From assembly GCA_002368715.1 (NCBI GenBank), contig DFEO01000036.1, positions 1 to 7,443 of the forward strand: a DNA stretch of 7,443 nucleotides. The letters are read 5' to 3'. Shown one piece after another: positions 1-5,030 of this stretch; positions within the stretch are counted from its first letter, which is position 1, and each line of letters opens with the position of its first letter. This DNA comes from Ruminococcus sp. UBA3800 (GTDB lineage Bacteria > Bacillota > Clostridia > Oscillospirales > Ruminococcaceae). The position numbers and the translations under genes are program-made. The notes under the pieces were generated by a model. That model was not told the DNA's origin and did no database searches. It saw only the letters and a list, made by a program, of their open reading frames with translations.

Positions 1-2
1 CT

Positions 3-20
3 CAAGCCGCTTGCGGCTTG
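3..20. repeat. Short perfect inverted repeat near left edge
   Basis: An 8-bp arm (3-10, CAAGCCGC) is exactly complementary to 13-20 (GCGGCTTG) across a 2-nt centre, so RNA would fold as a 7-bp stem with a CTTG tetraloop. No T run follows on the plus strand within view, so it does not look like a complete terminator in that direction. It may be part of an upstream gene's end or of a terminator acting leftwards, which the window edge hides. Role unknown. Confidence 0.4.
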
Positions 21-53
21 ACAAGGCACGGCACTTATCAACAAAACATAACG

Positions 54-91
54 AAGACCCACCGGGTATGATGCTCGGTGGGTCTTTTTTT
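54..91 (+). terminator. Strong intrinsic terminator, possibly bidirectional
   Basis: Arms 54-64 and 76-86 are perfectly complementary over 11 bp; a G-U and a G-C pair (65-66 with 74-75) extend the stem to 13 bp around a 7-nt loop. The stem runs into seven T residues (85-91), the classic rho-independent layout on the plus strand. It would stop transcription coming from a plus-strand gene left of the window. The convergent minus-strand gene ends at 100, only 9 bp away. On that strand the stem is followed by a looser T-rich stretch, so it may also end the minus-strand operon. Confidence 0.9.
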
Positions 92-99
92 GTCGTAGC

Positions 100-1257
100 T
101 TATTCATCTTCGGGGAGCCTTTCTCTTCTCCTGTAAACAGCCGTCAGCTGTGTGAGCACTGCTGCGCCGAACATATCACACCAGGTGATAACAGAGTATT
201 CGTCAATTCTGTTCTTCTCCAGCCCGAGATACATAAGCCCCACAAAGCCTATCGACAGCGCTATTGCGGCGAGGCCTATTATGTTCTTGTCGATGAACTG
301 ATACAGCACGGTGAGCAGGATGATAACGCCTGCGGCTGCAAGTGCAGCATAGAAATAGTCCGCCTGAAGAACACTTCCGACCTTGTCCTTTTCATAGGCA
401 AGGTACATCCCGAGGATGACCGCAGCCGGGACGTAATAGGCAAGAGAGAGAAGCTTTCTTCTGAATATAAGGATGAGCACACACGCTGCCAGCCCGAAGA
501 CAGCCGTCAGCGGTGTATAGAAATTTGTCATATCCATATCTATCCTGTCAAGCGCCATCCACTCGTTGTAGTAGTCGGTATCAACGCCGTCATAGGGATG
601 TGAGGAGAAAAACTCCTCCTTGGTGACATTGTATCTTGTAAACGCCTTTTTCTCGCTGTTCGTAAACTGTCCTGCTATCGTGATAGCGTTAAAGAGAATG
701 CCGATCACTGTTATTATCAGCATGATGATGCGCCCTGCTTTGCCGCTCTTCGGCTTGGGAGTTTTTTGTCCGGCAGAAGATAGTTGCTCCGGTGCCGTGG
801 GCTGCTGTGGGGCAGCTGCTTTTGCAGGCAGAGCAGGCAGGCTCGCTCCGCAGAATTTGCAGAATTTGGCGTCGCCTCTGAGCTTTCCTGCACAGTTGGG
901 ACAGGTGCGCTCATCAGGCACAGCCTGCTGCTGTGGAGCGGCCTGTGGAGCAGGGTTTGTCTGTGCTGTGTTTTCCGAGGGCTTGTCGGGCTTTGCTTTA
1001 AGGGCAATCTCCTGAACTATCGTCGAGATCAGCGACACACCGCCCGAGGCAAAAAGCGAGATCGAGAGCATATCGACAGGCAGCAAAAACAAAAGCCCTA
1101 TCCCTGCCAGCGACCCGAGGACGGTAGAGACCCAGGGGTAAAACCCAAGGCCGAAGATCTTGTCTGTTATAAACGTGACCAGCCATGCTGCGGCTATACA
1201 CCCGAATAACAGATATGCCGCAAGCTCCTCCATAAATGTGTTTGCGTAAATGAGCAT
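100..1257 (-). CDS. Multi-pass membrane protein with an internal zinc ribbon
   Basis: A 385-residue protein of unknown function. Hydrophobic segments lie at roughly residues 10-32, 36-60 and 64-84, then 176-197, 248-266, 270-288, 300-320, 326-345 and 355-375. Between the two groups is a hydrophilic Pro/Gln/Ala-rich stretch carrying a zinc ribbon: CPNC at 119-122 and CKFCG at 133-137, four cysteines spaced 2-10-2. Such ribbons (zinc-ribbon and DZR-type Pfam families) are common in Firmicute membrane proteins, usually without known function. The start is chosen because AAAAGGGGG (1266-1274 on the complement) sits 8 nt upstream of the ATG; the next Met (residue 9) has no such site. It lies 30 bp after the small membrane-protein gene on the same strand, has no evident promoter of its own and is probably co-transcribed. 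Segments around residues 200-245 are soluble, Asp/Tyr-rich and probably extracytoplasmic. The membrane topology is inferred by eye. Confidence 0.85.
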   Translation of the reverse strand: MLIYANTFMEELAAYLLFGCIAAAWLVTFITDKIFGLGFYPWVSTVLGSLAGIGLLFLLPVDMLSISLFASGGVSLISTIVQEIALKAKPDKPSENTAQTNPAPQAAPQQQAVPDERTCPNCAGKLRGDAKFCKFCGASLPALPAKAAAPQQPTAPEQLSSAGQKTPKPKSGKAGRIIMLIITVIGILFNAITIAGQFTNSEKKAFTRYNVTKEEFFSSHPYDGVDTDYYNEWMALDRIDMDMTNFYTPLTAVFGLAACVLILIFRRKLLSLAYYVPAAVILGMYLAYEKDKVGSVLQADYFYAALAAAGVIILLTVLYQFIDKNIIGLAAIALSIGFVGLMYLGLEKNRIDEYSVITWCDMFGAAVLTQLTAVYRRRERLPEDE

Positions 1258-1287
1258 AATGAGATCCCCCTTTTGGTCGTGACCTGC

Positions 1288-1836
1288 TTACTTGTTCTTA
1301 TAAACGATCTTCTCTTTGACATCGACCTGATCGAACGAGATCTTGAAGCCGAGCCAGCACGAGAACGGATAGAGAAGCGGCAGCACCGCCATCAGTGACA
1401 CCACCCACCAGTGCATATCGCTGACCTTCGGGCTGTGAGCTGCCCAGTCGATAAGGGGGTAGAACATCGCATTTATCAGCTTGTAGGCAGGCATGAAGTT
1501 GAACGCCCCCGTGGCCTTTGAGATAATGAGCACCGCCATCGAAGCATAGGCAGGTATCATGGCGATAAGACCCATTTTAAGCCCGAAGCTGCGCCCGACA
1601 TCCGCCCCGTGAAGAGAAGCTTTGTCCCTGGCGACCCTGCCCTCCTTCAGCCCGAAGTCGTTCATCACCGCCACCACGGTCATAAGTCCCGTAAATCCGA
1701 ACATAAGGTTCGCACCTGCCCCGAAGGCCTTTGAGACCGCCGCAAAAAACAGAAAAACAAAGATGCCGAAAAACTCTGTCTGGAGCCATTTGAGGGCGCT
1801 TTTTGAAAGCGCTCGCTTTTTATTGTAGCTGTCCAT
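1288..1836 (-). CDS. Small hypothetical multi-pass membrane protein
   Basis: A 182-residue protein I do not recognise. It has a basic N-terminus (KKR at 6-8) and hydrophobic segments at about 17-37, 42-60, 86-106, 117-134 and 142-164. A charged loop at about 60-85 is rich in Lys, Arg and Asp, and the C-terminal tail is Lys-rich (KEKIVYKNK, 174-182). That suggests four or five membrane helices and a cytosolic tail. The reading frame stays open upstream to 1902, but that longer start falls inside the promoter; the ATG at 1836 has GCGAGG 7 nt upstream and is preferred. It is the first gene of a likely two-gene minus-strand operon with the zinc-ribbon membrane protein 30 bp downstream, which hints at a shared role at the membrane. 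No catalytic motif is visible. Confidence 0.8.
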   Translation of the reverse strand: MDSYNKKRALSKSALKWLQTEFFGIFVFLFFAAVSKAFGAGANLMFGFTGLMTVVAVMNDFGLKEGRVARDKASLHGADVGRSFGLKMGLIAMIPAYASMAVLIISKATGAFNFMPAYKLINAMFYPLIDWAAHSPKVSDMHWWVVSLMAVLPLLYPFSCWLGFKISFDQVDVKEKIVYKNK

Positions 1837-1873
1837 TATCATACCTCGCAAGAAAATTATTATCTGAATTCTG

Positions 1874-1902
1874 ATTATATCATAAAATATCGTTTTTTTC
1901 AA
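1874..1902 (-). promoter_or_regulatory. SigA-type promoter of the minus-strand membrane operon
   Basis: On the minus strand TTGAAA (-35, complement of 1897-1902) is followed after exactly 17 bp by a perfect TATAAT (-10, complement of 1874-1879). Transcription would begin near 1866-1868, giving a leader of about 30 nt before the ATG at 1836 with GCGAGG inside it. The arrangement rules out translation from the upstream in-frame ATG at 1902. Confidence 0.88.
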
Positions 1903-1974
1903 TAGCCTGCTTGCAGAAATTTTCAGGTATCACAGCATTTTTCCGGCGCATCATAAACTTTGGGAGGTGAGAAA

Positions 1975-2112
1975 ATGAAGCGTGAAAAAACAAAGATATA
2001 CACTCCGAAAAGCAAGGCGCTTTCAAATCAGAAGGCAGGCGGCGAGCTTGCGAACGAGTCTGAGGCAGCTGTATGTGACGTAAAAAAATGGGTGGACGAC
2101 AATGAAAAATAG
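1975..2112 (+). CDS. Small 45-residue hydrophilic protein
   Basis: An open frame of 45 codons with ATG start and TAG stop. GGGAGGTGA (1962-1970), a nearly perfect match to the anti-Shine-Dalgarno, lies at ideal spacing (7 nt from the GGAGG core), which argues strongly for translation. The product is hydrophilic: Lys/Arg-rich at residues 1-20 (MKREKTKIY...), Gly/Glu/Ala-rich in the middle, ending VKKWVDDNEK. It has no signal peptide or membrane segment. The ending resembles, by memory only, small clostridial proteins of the DUF3787 type that end in a WVDxNEK-like motif; this is a weak suggestion. A poor promoter-like pair (ATCACA, 17 bp, CATAAA at 1929-1957) precedes it, so its transcription is uncertain. 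Its stop codon directly abuts the -35 box of the next gene's promoter. Function unknown. Confidence 0.7.
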   Translation: MKREKTKIYTPKSKALSNQKAGGELANESEAAVCDVKKWVDDNEK

Positions 2113-2141
2113 TTGAAATGCGGCTCCCTTTGTGGTATAAT
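2113..2141 (+). promoter_or_regulatory. SigA-type promoter of the short-chain dehydrogenase gene
   Basis: TTGAAA (2113-2118) and a perfect TATAAT (2136-2141) are separated by exactly 17 bp. The -35 box starts on the base after the stop codon of the 45-residue gene. Transcription would start near 2148, giving a leader of only about 12 nt that is almost entirely ribosome site. It therefore drives the dehydrogenase independently of the small gene. Confidence 0.88.
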
Positions 2142-2145
2142 CATC

Positions 2146-2155
2146 GGGGGAGTGA
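2146..2155 (+). promoter_or_regulatory. Ribosome site deciding the dehydrogenase start
   Basis: GGGGGAGTGA lies 4 nt before the ATG at 2160 (9 nt from the GGGAG core). An in-frame ATG at 2118 overlaps the promoter -35 box and has no ribosome site, so 2160 is the start. Confidence 0.8.
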
Positions 2156-2159
2156 TAAA

Positions 2160-2891
2160 ATGACAGGATCTGCATTCATTACAGGCGCAAGCGGCGGCAT
2201 CGGCTCGGCCGTTTGCAGGGAGCTTGCAAAGGACGGCTTTCGCATTTTTATAGGCTTCGGCAGCTCTGAGGCTGCGGCACAGGCGCTCTGTGAAGAGCTG
2301 AAGAGCTCGGGAGCTGATGCCTTCTGTGTGAGGTGCGATGTCACCGATGCGGAAAGTGTACAAAAATCAGTACAGTTTATAAACGGGATATCGGGTCATA
2401 TCGACGTTCTTGTGAACAATGCCGGCATAGCCGACGTGGGGCTTTTTTCGCAAATGAGCGAGCAGAGGATGCAAAAGGTGATAGACACCGACCTTCTGGG
2501 CGCTATGAGAGTGACAAGGGCACTGCTGCCGGGGATGATAGCAAGGCACAGCGGGAACATTATAAATATCACCTCGGTGTGGGGCGAAAAGGGCGCCTCC
2601 TGCGAGGTGGCATATTCGGCGGCAAAGGCAGGGCTGTGCGGCTTTACCGCCGCCCTTGCAAGAGAGGTCGCTCCCAGCGGCATAAGGGTGAACGCCGTGT
2701 CCTGCGGGTTTATTGACACGAAGATGAACTCGCACCTCGGGGAGGATGACAGGGCGATGATACTTGACGAGATACCGCTCGGGCGCTTCGGGACAGCCGA
2801 GGACATCGCAAAGCTTGTGCGCTTTCTCTCGTCGGATGCGTCCTCCTATATCTGCGGTCAGGTGATAAGAGCCGACGGCGGCTGGGTTTAG
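2160..2891 (+). CDS. SDR family oxidoreductase, FabG/YmfI-like
   Basis: A complete 243-residue classical short-chain dehydrogenase, the usual family length. Visible landmarks: the Rossmann nucleotide loop TGASGGIG (8-15), CDVTD around the adenine-binding Asp (59-63), NNAG (86-89), catalytic Ser139 in NITS, and Tyr152-x3-Lys156 in YSAAK. The C-terminal half has IRVNAVSCGFIDTKM and ends GQVIRADGGWV as in FabG-type enzymes. It should catalyse NAD(P)H-dependent carbonyl/alcohol interconversion in the cytoplasm. FabG itself reduces 3-oxoacyl-ACP, but the stretch SVWGEKGASCEVAYS (139-153) recalls the YmfI branch (elongation factor P 5-aminopentanone reductase), so the substrate is unsettled. The tetrad position that is normally Asn (NxNL) is Asp111 (DTDL). 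The gene stands alone on its own promoter, not in a fatty-acid cluster, which argues against the main fabG. No terminator follows before the lipoprotein promoter. Confidence 0.93.
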   Translation: MTGSAFITGASGGIGSAVCRELAKDGFRIFIGFGSSEAAAQALCEELKSSGADAFCVRCDVTDAESVQKSVQFINGISGHIDVLVNNAGIADVGLFSQMSEQRMQKVIDTDLLGAMRVTRALLPGMIARHSGNIINITSVWGEKGASCEVAYSAAKAGLCGFTAALAREVAPSGIRVNAVSCGFIDTKMNSHLGEDDRAMILDEIPLGRFGTAEDIAKLVRFLSSDASSYICGQVIRADGGWV

Positions 2892-3022
2892 CGGCGAAAA
2901 AAGCTGTAACAAGTATGTGAAAATGCGGTGATATGTGGGGATATATTGCTAAGGTGACGTGCGAAAGATTTGAATATATTGGGAAAAATGTCCGAAAAAT
3001 AGTTACAAAATCGTAATAATCG

Positions 3023-3051
3023 TTGACGGAGGGTCTGTTTTATGTTATCTT
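3023..3051 (+). promoter_or_regulatory. Extended -10 promoter of the lipoprotein pair
   Basis: TTGACG (3023-3028, five of six consensus) and TATCTT (3046-3051) are 17 bp apart, with TG one base before the -10 (3043-3044), an extended -10 element. Start is expected near 3058, giving a leader of about 60 nt. The rest of the gap after the dehydrogenase (2892-3022) is AT-rich and holds no credible gene or strong terminator; two copies of ATATATTG (2941-2948 and 2974-2981) and a GTTACA-N5-GTAATA pair (3002-3018) just upstream of the -35 are of unknown meaning. Confidence 0.75.
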
Positions 3052-3078
3052 AAAAGCGGCAGGATTATGCCGTTTTTT
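3052..3078 (+). other. Hairpin with T run at the predicted mRNA 5' end
   Basis: CGGCA (3057-3061) pairs with TGCCG (3068-3072) around a 6-nt loop and is followed by six T (3073-3078). Upstream AAAAG can extend the stem through A-U and G-U pairs. It could be a weak terminator for read-through from the dehydrogenase gene. For transcripts of the promoter at 3023-3051 it sits at the very first bases, so a 5'-protective hairpin is an alternative. The strong stem is only 5 bp, so confidence in a function is modest. Confidence 0.4.
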
Positions 3079-3103
3079 GAATTGGTTTGCAATGAAAAAG
3101 AAA

Positions 3104-3110
3104 AGAGAGG
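3104..3110 (+). promoter_or_regulatory. Ribosome site deciding the first lipoprotein start
   Basis: AGAGAGG ends 7 nt before the ATG at 3118. The earlier in-frame ATG at 3067 lies in the hairpin and would put 17 charged residues before the signal peptide, so it is rejected. Confidence 0.75.
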
Positions 3111-3117
3111 TAAATTT

Positions 3118-3987
3118 ATGAAAAAGATAACAGCACTTATGGTATCCGTTATAATGGCCTGCGGTATCCTTTCTGGCTGCGGCGACAGCGACAGCTCTTC
3201 AAAGAGCGATGCTTCCTCCAAGGCTAAGAAGGGCAGCACGGCTTCCTCCGCAGCGGCAGAGCCCGACAGCGACAAGCACCTGGCTGAGGTCTATACCGAG
3301 GCGCTCGACAACAAGCATTTCTCGCTCAAGATGACGGCTACCTCCGATTTTACAGGAGAGACTCCGCTCGTTCTCGAGGTGTGCGGCGACGATGTTCACT
3401 ATGAGATGTCGATGCTCGGATTTAATATCGTGGCTTATAAGATAGGCGATACCGCTTATGTGCTCGATGCTGCTTCAAAGTCTTATGCAAAGGACGAATC
3501 AGGCGACCTCAGCGAGGGCATGATGGATGATAATATGACTATGGGCGTGACGGATGCTTATACATTTGTAAGCAGCGAGAACGCTGACGGCTTTATCGTT
3601 GAGACATATAATGTCAAGAACGAGTGGCAGGTAAATGATGCCTCGGGCGTAGAGGTGGTTGTCGACAGTGATGACGACGATTCTTCTAGCGACACAGTCA
3701 TTAAGTATTATTTCGATGAGAACACAAAGGATCTTGTGAAGATCGAGACAACAGCTATGGGAATGACTTCGACTACCACCATTGATTCGTTCGATCCCGA
3801 GATCAGCGAGATAAAGCTGCCCGATGACTTTGACACATGGACAGAGGTATCGCCCGATGAGTTCACACAGCTTCTCCAGGGCGGCATGGGCGACATGAGC
3901 GGTCTGGTCGATATGGACGATCTCGGTGACGCAGGCGAAGACGCAGGTTTTGATGCCGACGTTGACGACGGTGACGACGATCTTTGA
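3118..3987 (+). CDS. Secreted lipoprotein with acidic C-terminal tail
   Basis: A 289-residue lipoprotein of unknown function. MKK, a hydrophobic stretch and the lipobox LSGC form a type II signal peptide; Cys21 would be lipidated and the protein anchored on the outer face of the membrane. A Ser/Lys/Ala linker follows (about 22-52), then a globular domain from about 54 to 243 with alternating beta-like segments (for example LVLEVCGDDVHYEMSMLG, IVAYKIGDTAYVLD) and KLPDDF near 233-238. An acidic insertion lies at about 183-192, and the C-terminus is strongly Asp-rich (from about 265), ending DDGDDDL. The domain resembles the next gene's product, including the order G-D-x-x-Y, a Y-x-V strand, a YYF/YYY strand and the KLPD motif near the end. 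A LolA/LppX-like fold is a guess from this pattern. It is the first gene of a two-gene operon, 18 bp before its neighbour. Confidence 0.88.
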   Translation: MKKITALMVSVIMACGILSGCGDSDSSSKSDASSKAKKGSTASSAAAEPDSDKHLAEVYTEALDNKHFSLKMTATSDFTGETPLVLEVCGDDVHYEMSMLGFNIVAYKIGDTAYVLDAASKSYAKDESGDLSEGMMDDNMTMGVTDAYTFVSSENADGFIVETYNVKNEWQVNDASGVEVVVDSDDDDSSSDTVIKYYFDENTKDLVKIETTAMGMTSTTTIDSFDPEISEIKLPDDFDTWTEVSPDEFTQLLQGGMGDMSGLVDMDDLGDAGEDAGFDADVDDGDDDL

Positions 3988-4005
3988 TAAGGAGCATAGC
4001 AGAAG

Positions 4006-4761
4006 ATGTTTTTGAGAGGTTTGGCGGCAGCGCTGGCTGTCGTGTCGGTTTGTATGTCCTTCGCCTCGTGCGATGCGGCAGACAGCAGCTCAGGTAATGG
4101 CAGCAAGACAGAAAACAGCGCACAGAGCTCGGTTTCTCAGGCAGAGAAGAGCACGGCTGAAAGCGGCAGCACTTCTCAGGAAGAGCAGAGCAGCACAGCC
4201 GGGACGACTACTGATTATGACGTGAACGGCGATTTCAGAGCTTATGATGCCGTGAAGGAAAAATGGGCGGACGGTTACAGTCTTGACCTGGCCTTCCAGA
4301 ACCCTGCACTGGGAACGAGAGCCGATGTAAAGCTCGTATGGCAGGGCGACAAGGCTTATTATGAGTCGGTCATCGACGGGATGAAGAGCTATACTGTGAT
4401 CCCCGGCGACGGCAAGGCTTACAGGGTGAGCGACGGGACGACCACCTATTCCGTCAGGGACGCAGGCGAGAACGAGGCCGTTATGAACGACCTGCTGATA
4501 AATCCTGTGGGTGAGTTCGACCATGCTGCGTTAGGAGACAACAATGTCGTTTTCGAGTATTATAATATAGACGAGAAGATGGGCGGTCAGGGTCAGATAG
4601 TGTTCGGCTTTAACGGCGAGACGTATGATCTTGAGGAGATCGTGCTGGTGACCAACGGCGACGAAATGGCTGCAAGCTATTATTACGTTAATGAGCTGAC
4701 CGAGCCCGATGCCGAAAAGCTCAAGCTCCCCGATTTCTCGGGCTACACGCTTGAAGAATAA
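4006..4761 (+). CDS. Secreted lipoprotein, paralogue of the preceding gene
   Basis: A 251-residue protein with a signal peptide (hydrophobic residues 5-20) and lipobox FASC, lipidated at Cys22. A long Ser/Gln/Glu/Thr-rich linker (about 23-70) should hold the domain away from the membrane. The domain (about 75-250) includes GDKAYYESVIDGMKSY, DGKAYRVSD, a VVFEYYNI strand, a SYYYVNEL strand and ends LKLPDFSGYTLEE. This matches the order of motifs in the upstream lipoprotein, although that protein's acidic insertion and Asp-rich tail are missing here. The ATG follows AAGGAG (3989-3994) at a rather long 11-nt spacing, and the gap to the upstream stop is 18 bp, so the two are translated from one mRNA. 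A strong terminator follows the stop by 8 bp. No enzymatic motif is seen; a role in the envelope, perhaps binding a lipid or other ligand, is inference only. Confidence 0.87.
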   Translation: MFLRGLAAALAVVSVCMSFASCDAADSSSGNGSKTENSAQSSVSQAEKSTAESGSTSQEEQSSTAGTTTDYDVNGDFRAYDAVKEKWADGYSLDLAFQNPALGTRADVKLVWQGDKAYYESVIDGMKSYTVIPGDGKAYRVSDGTTTYSVRDAGENEAVMNDLLINPVGEFDHAALGDNNVVFEYYNIDEKMGGQGQIVFGFNGETYDLEEIVLVTNGDEMAASYYYVNELTEPDAEKLKLPDFSGYTLEE

Positions 4762-4769
4762 GCTTATTT

Positions 4770-4814
4770 ACAGCTGTCTGCGCTGCTTTTTGCGGTGCGG
4801 ACGGCTGTTTTTTT
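4770..4814 (+). terminator. Strong intrinsic terminator after the lipoprotein operon
   Basis: The arms 4770-4783 and 4795-4808 pair over 14 positions, with three G-U pairs, around an 11-nt loop. The stem runs directly into seven T residues (4808-4814). It begins 8 bp after the second lipoprotein stop and separates that operon from the heat-shock operon. Confidence 0.92.
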
Positions 4815-4901
4815 CGTTTCTTTTTCGGGGGGCTTAGTAAAAGTGTTTAAGAGTTTGCTCGTTAAGAGCGCAGATTTGTATAAAAATTTTTTCAAAAGGG
4901 C

Positions 4902-4930
4902 TTGACAAAATGCGAAAAAGGGTATAAACT
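4902..4930 (+). promoter_or_regulatory. Heat-shock operon promoter (SigA type)
   Basis: A perfect -35 TTGACA (4902-4907) is followed by GGTATAAACT. With a 17-bp spacer the -10 is TAAACT (4925-4930); TATAAA (4923-4928) is the better hexamer but only 15 bp away, so the exact -10 is unsettled. Start is expected near 4935-4937, at or inside the CIRCE operator, the usual layout for HrcA-repressed operons. The stretch 4815-4901 before it holds no gene. Confidence 0.8.
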
Positions 4931-4934
4931 ATAT

Positions 4935-4961
4935 TTAGCACTCAAAGAGAATGAGTGCTAA
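4935..4961. promoter_or_regulatory. CIRCE operator (HrcA binding site)
   Basis: TTAGCACTC (4935-4943), a 9-nt spacer and GAGTGCTAA (4953-4961) match the CIRCE consensus at all 18 arm positions. In Firmicutes dimeric HrcA binds this inverted repeat and represses the dnaK and groE operons; heat and GroEL occupancy relieve it. Here it overlaps the predicted transcription start of hrcA-grpE-dnaK, so HrcA should autoregulate its own operon. Confidence 0.98.
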
Positions 4962-4975
4962 CACCTGTCAAAAGA

Positions 4976-4984
4976 GAGTGCTAA
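4976..4984 (+). promoter_or_regulatory. Extra CIRCE half-site downstream of CIRCE
   Basis: A second exact GAGTGCTAA lies 23 bp after the right arm of CIRCE; the match extends to 11 bp (GAGTGCTAACA at 4953-4963 and 4976-4986). At the correct 9-nt spacing its left partner would be CTAACACCT (4958-4966), which fits TTAGCACTC at five of nine positions and overlaps the first operator by 4 bp. It may be a degenerate second operator or a remnant of duplication. Confidence 0.6.
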
Positions 4985-5018
4985 CATCGCATTGGCAGGC
5001 AGGGACCGTATGAGAACG

Positions 5019-5025
5019 GGTGGTG
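5019..5025 (+). promoter_or_regulatory. Ribosome site deciding the hrcA start
   Basis: GGTGGTG, one mismatch from GGAGGTG, ends 5 nt before the ATG at 5031. Earlier in-frame starts (TTG at 4992, ATG at 5010) would add residues that HrcA proteins normally lack; AGGGA before 5010 is a weaker site with close spacing. Confidence 0.65.
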
Positions 5026-5030
5026 TGAAA

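Noticed and set aside
1..53. C-terminal end of an upstream plus-strand gene
   Set aside because: One frame reads six codons to a TGA at 19-21, which suits the terminator at 54-91, but six codons are too few to support a coding call.
279..1209. Several open frames of 60-140 codons on both strands overlapping the zinc-ribbon membrane protein gene
   Set aside because: They are shadow frames, with Arg/Ser/Cys-rich composition, no ribosome site and full overlap with a gene that has a clear start, zinc ribbon and membrane pattern.
2333..2912. Open frames of 127-181 codons antisense to or out of frame with the dehydrogenase gene
   Set aside because: The dehydrogenase frame carries all SDR motifs; the others show no family motif and no ribosome site, and long open antisense frames are common over G+C-balanced coding DNA.
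2933..3016. A 27-codon frame starting MWGYIAKV in the gap before the lipoproteins
   Set aside because: Only a weak GGTG very close to the ATG, no promoter, and no recognisable composition; not enough to call a gene.
3067..3117. Longer N-terminus for the first lipoprotein
   Set aside because: It would place the ATG in the leader hairpin with no ribosome site and put charged residues before a textbook signal peptide.
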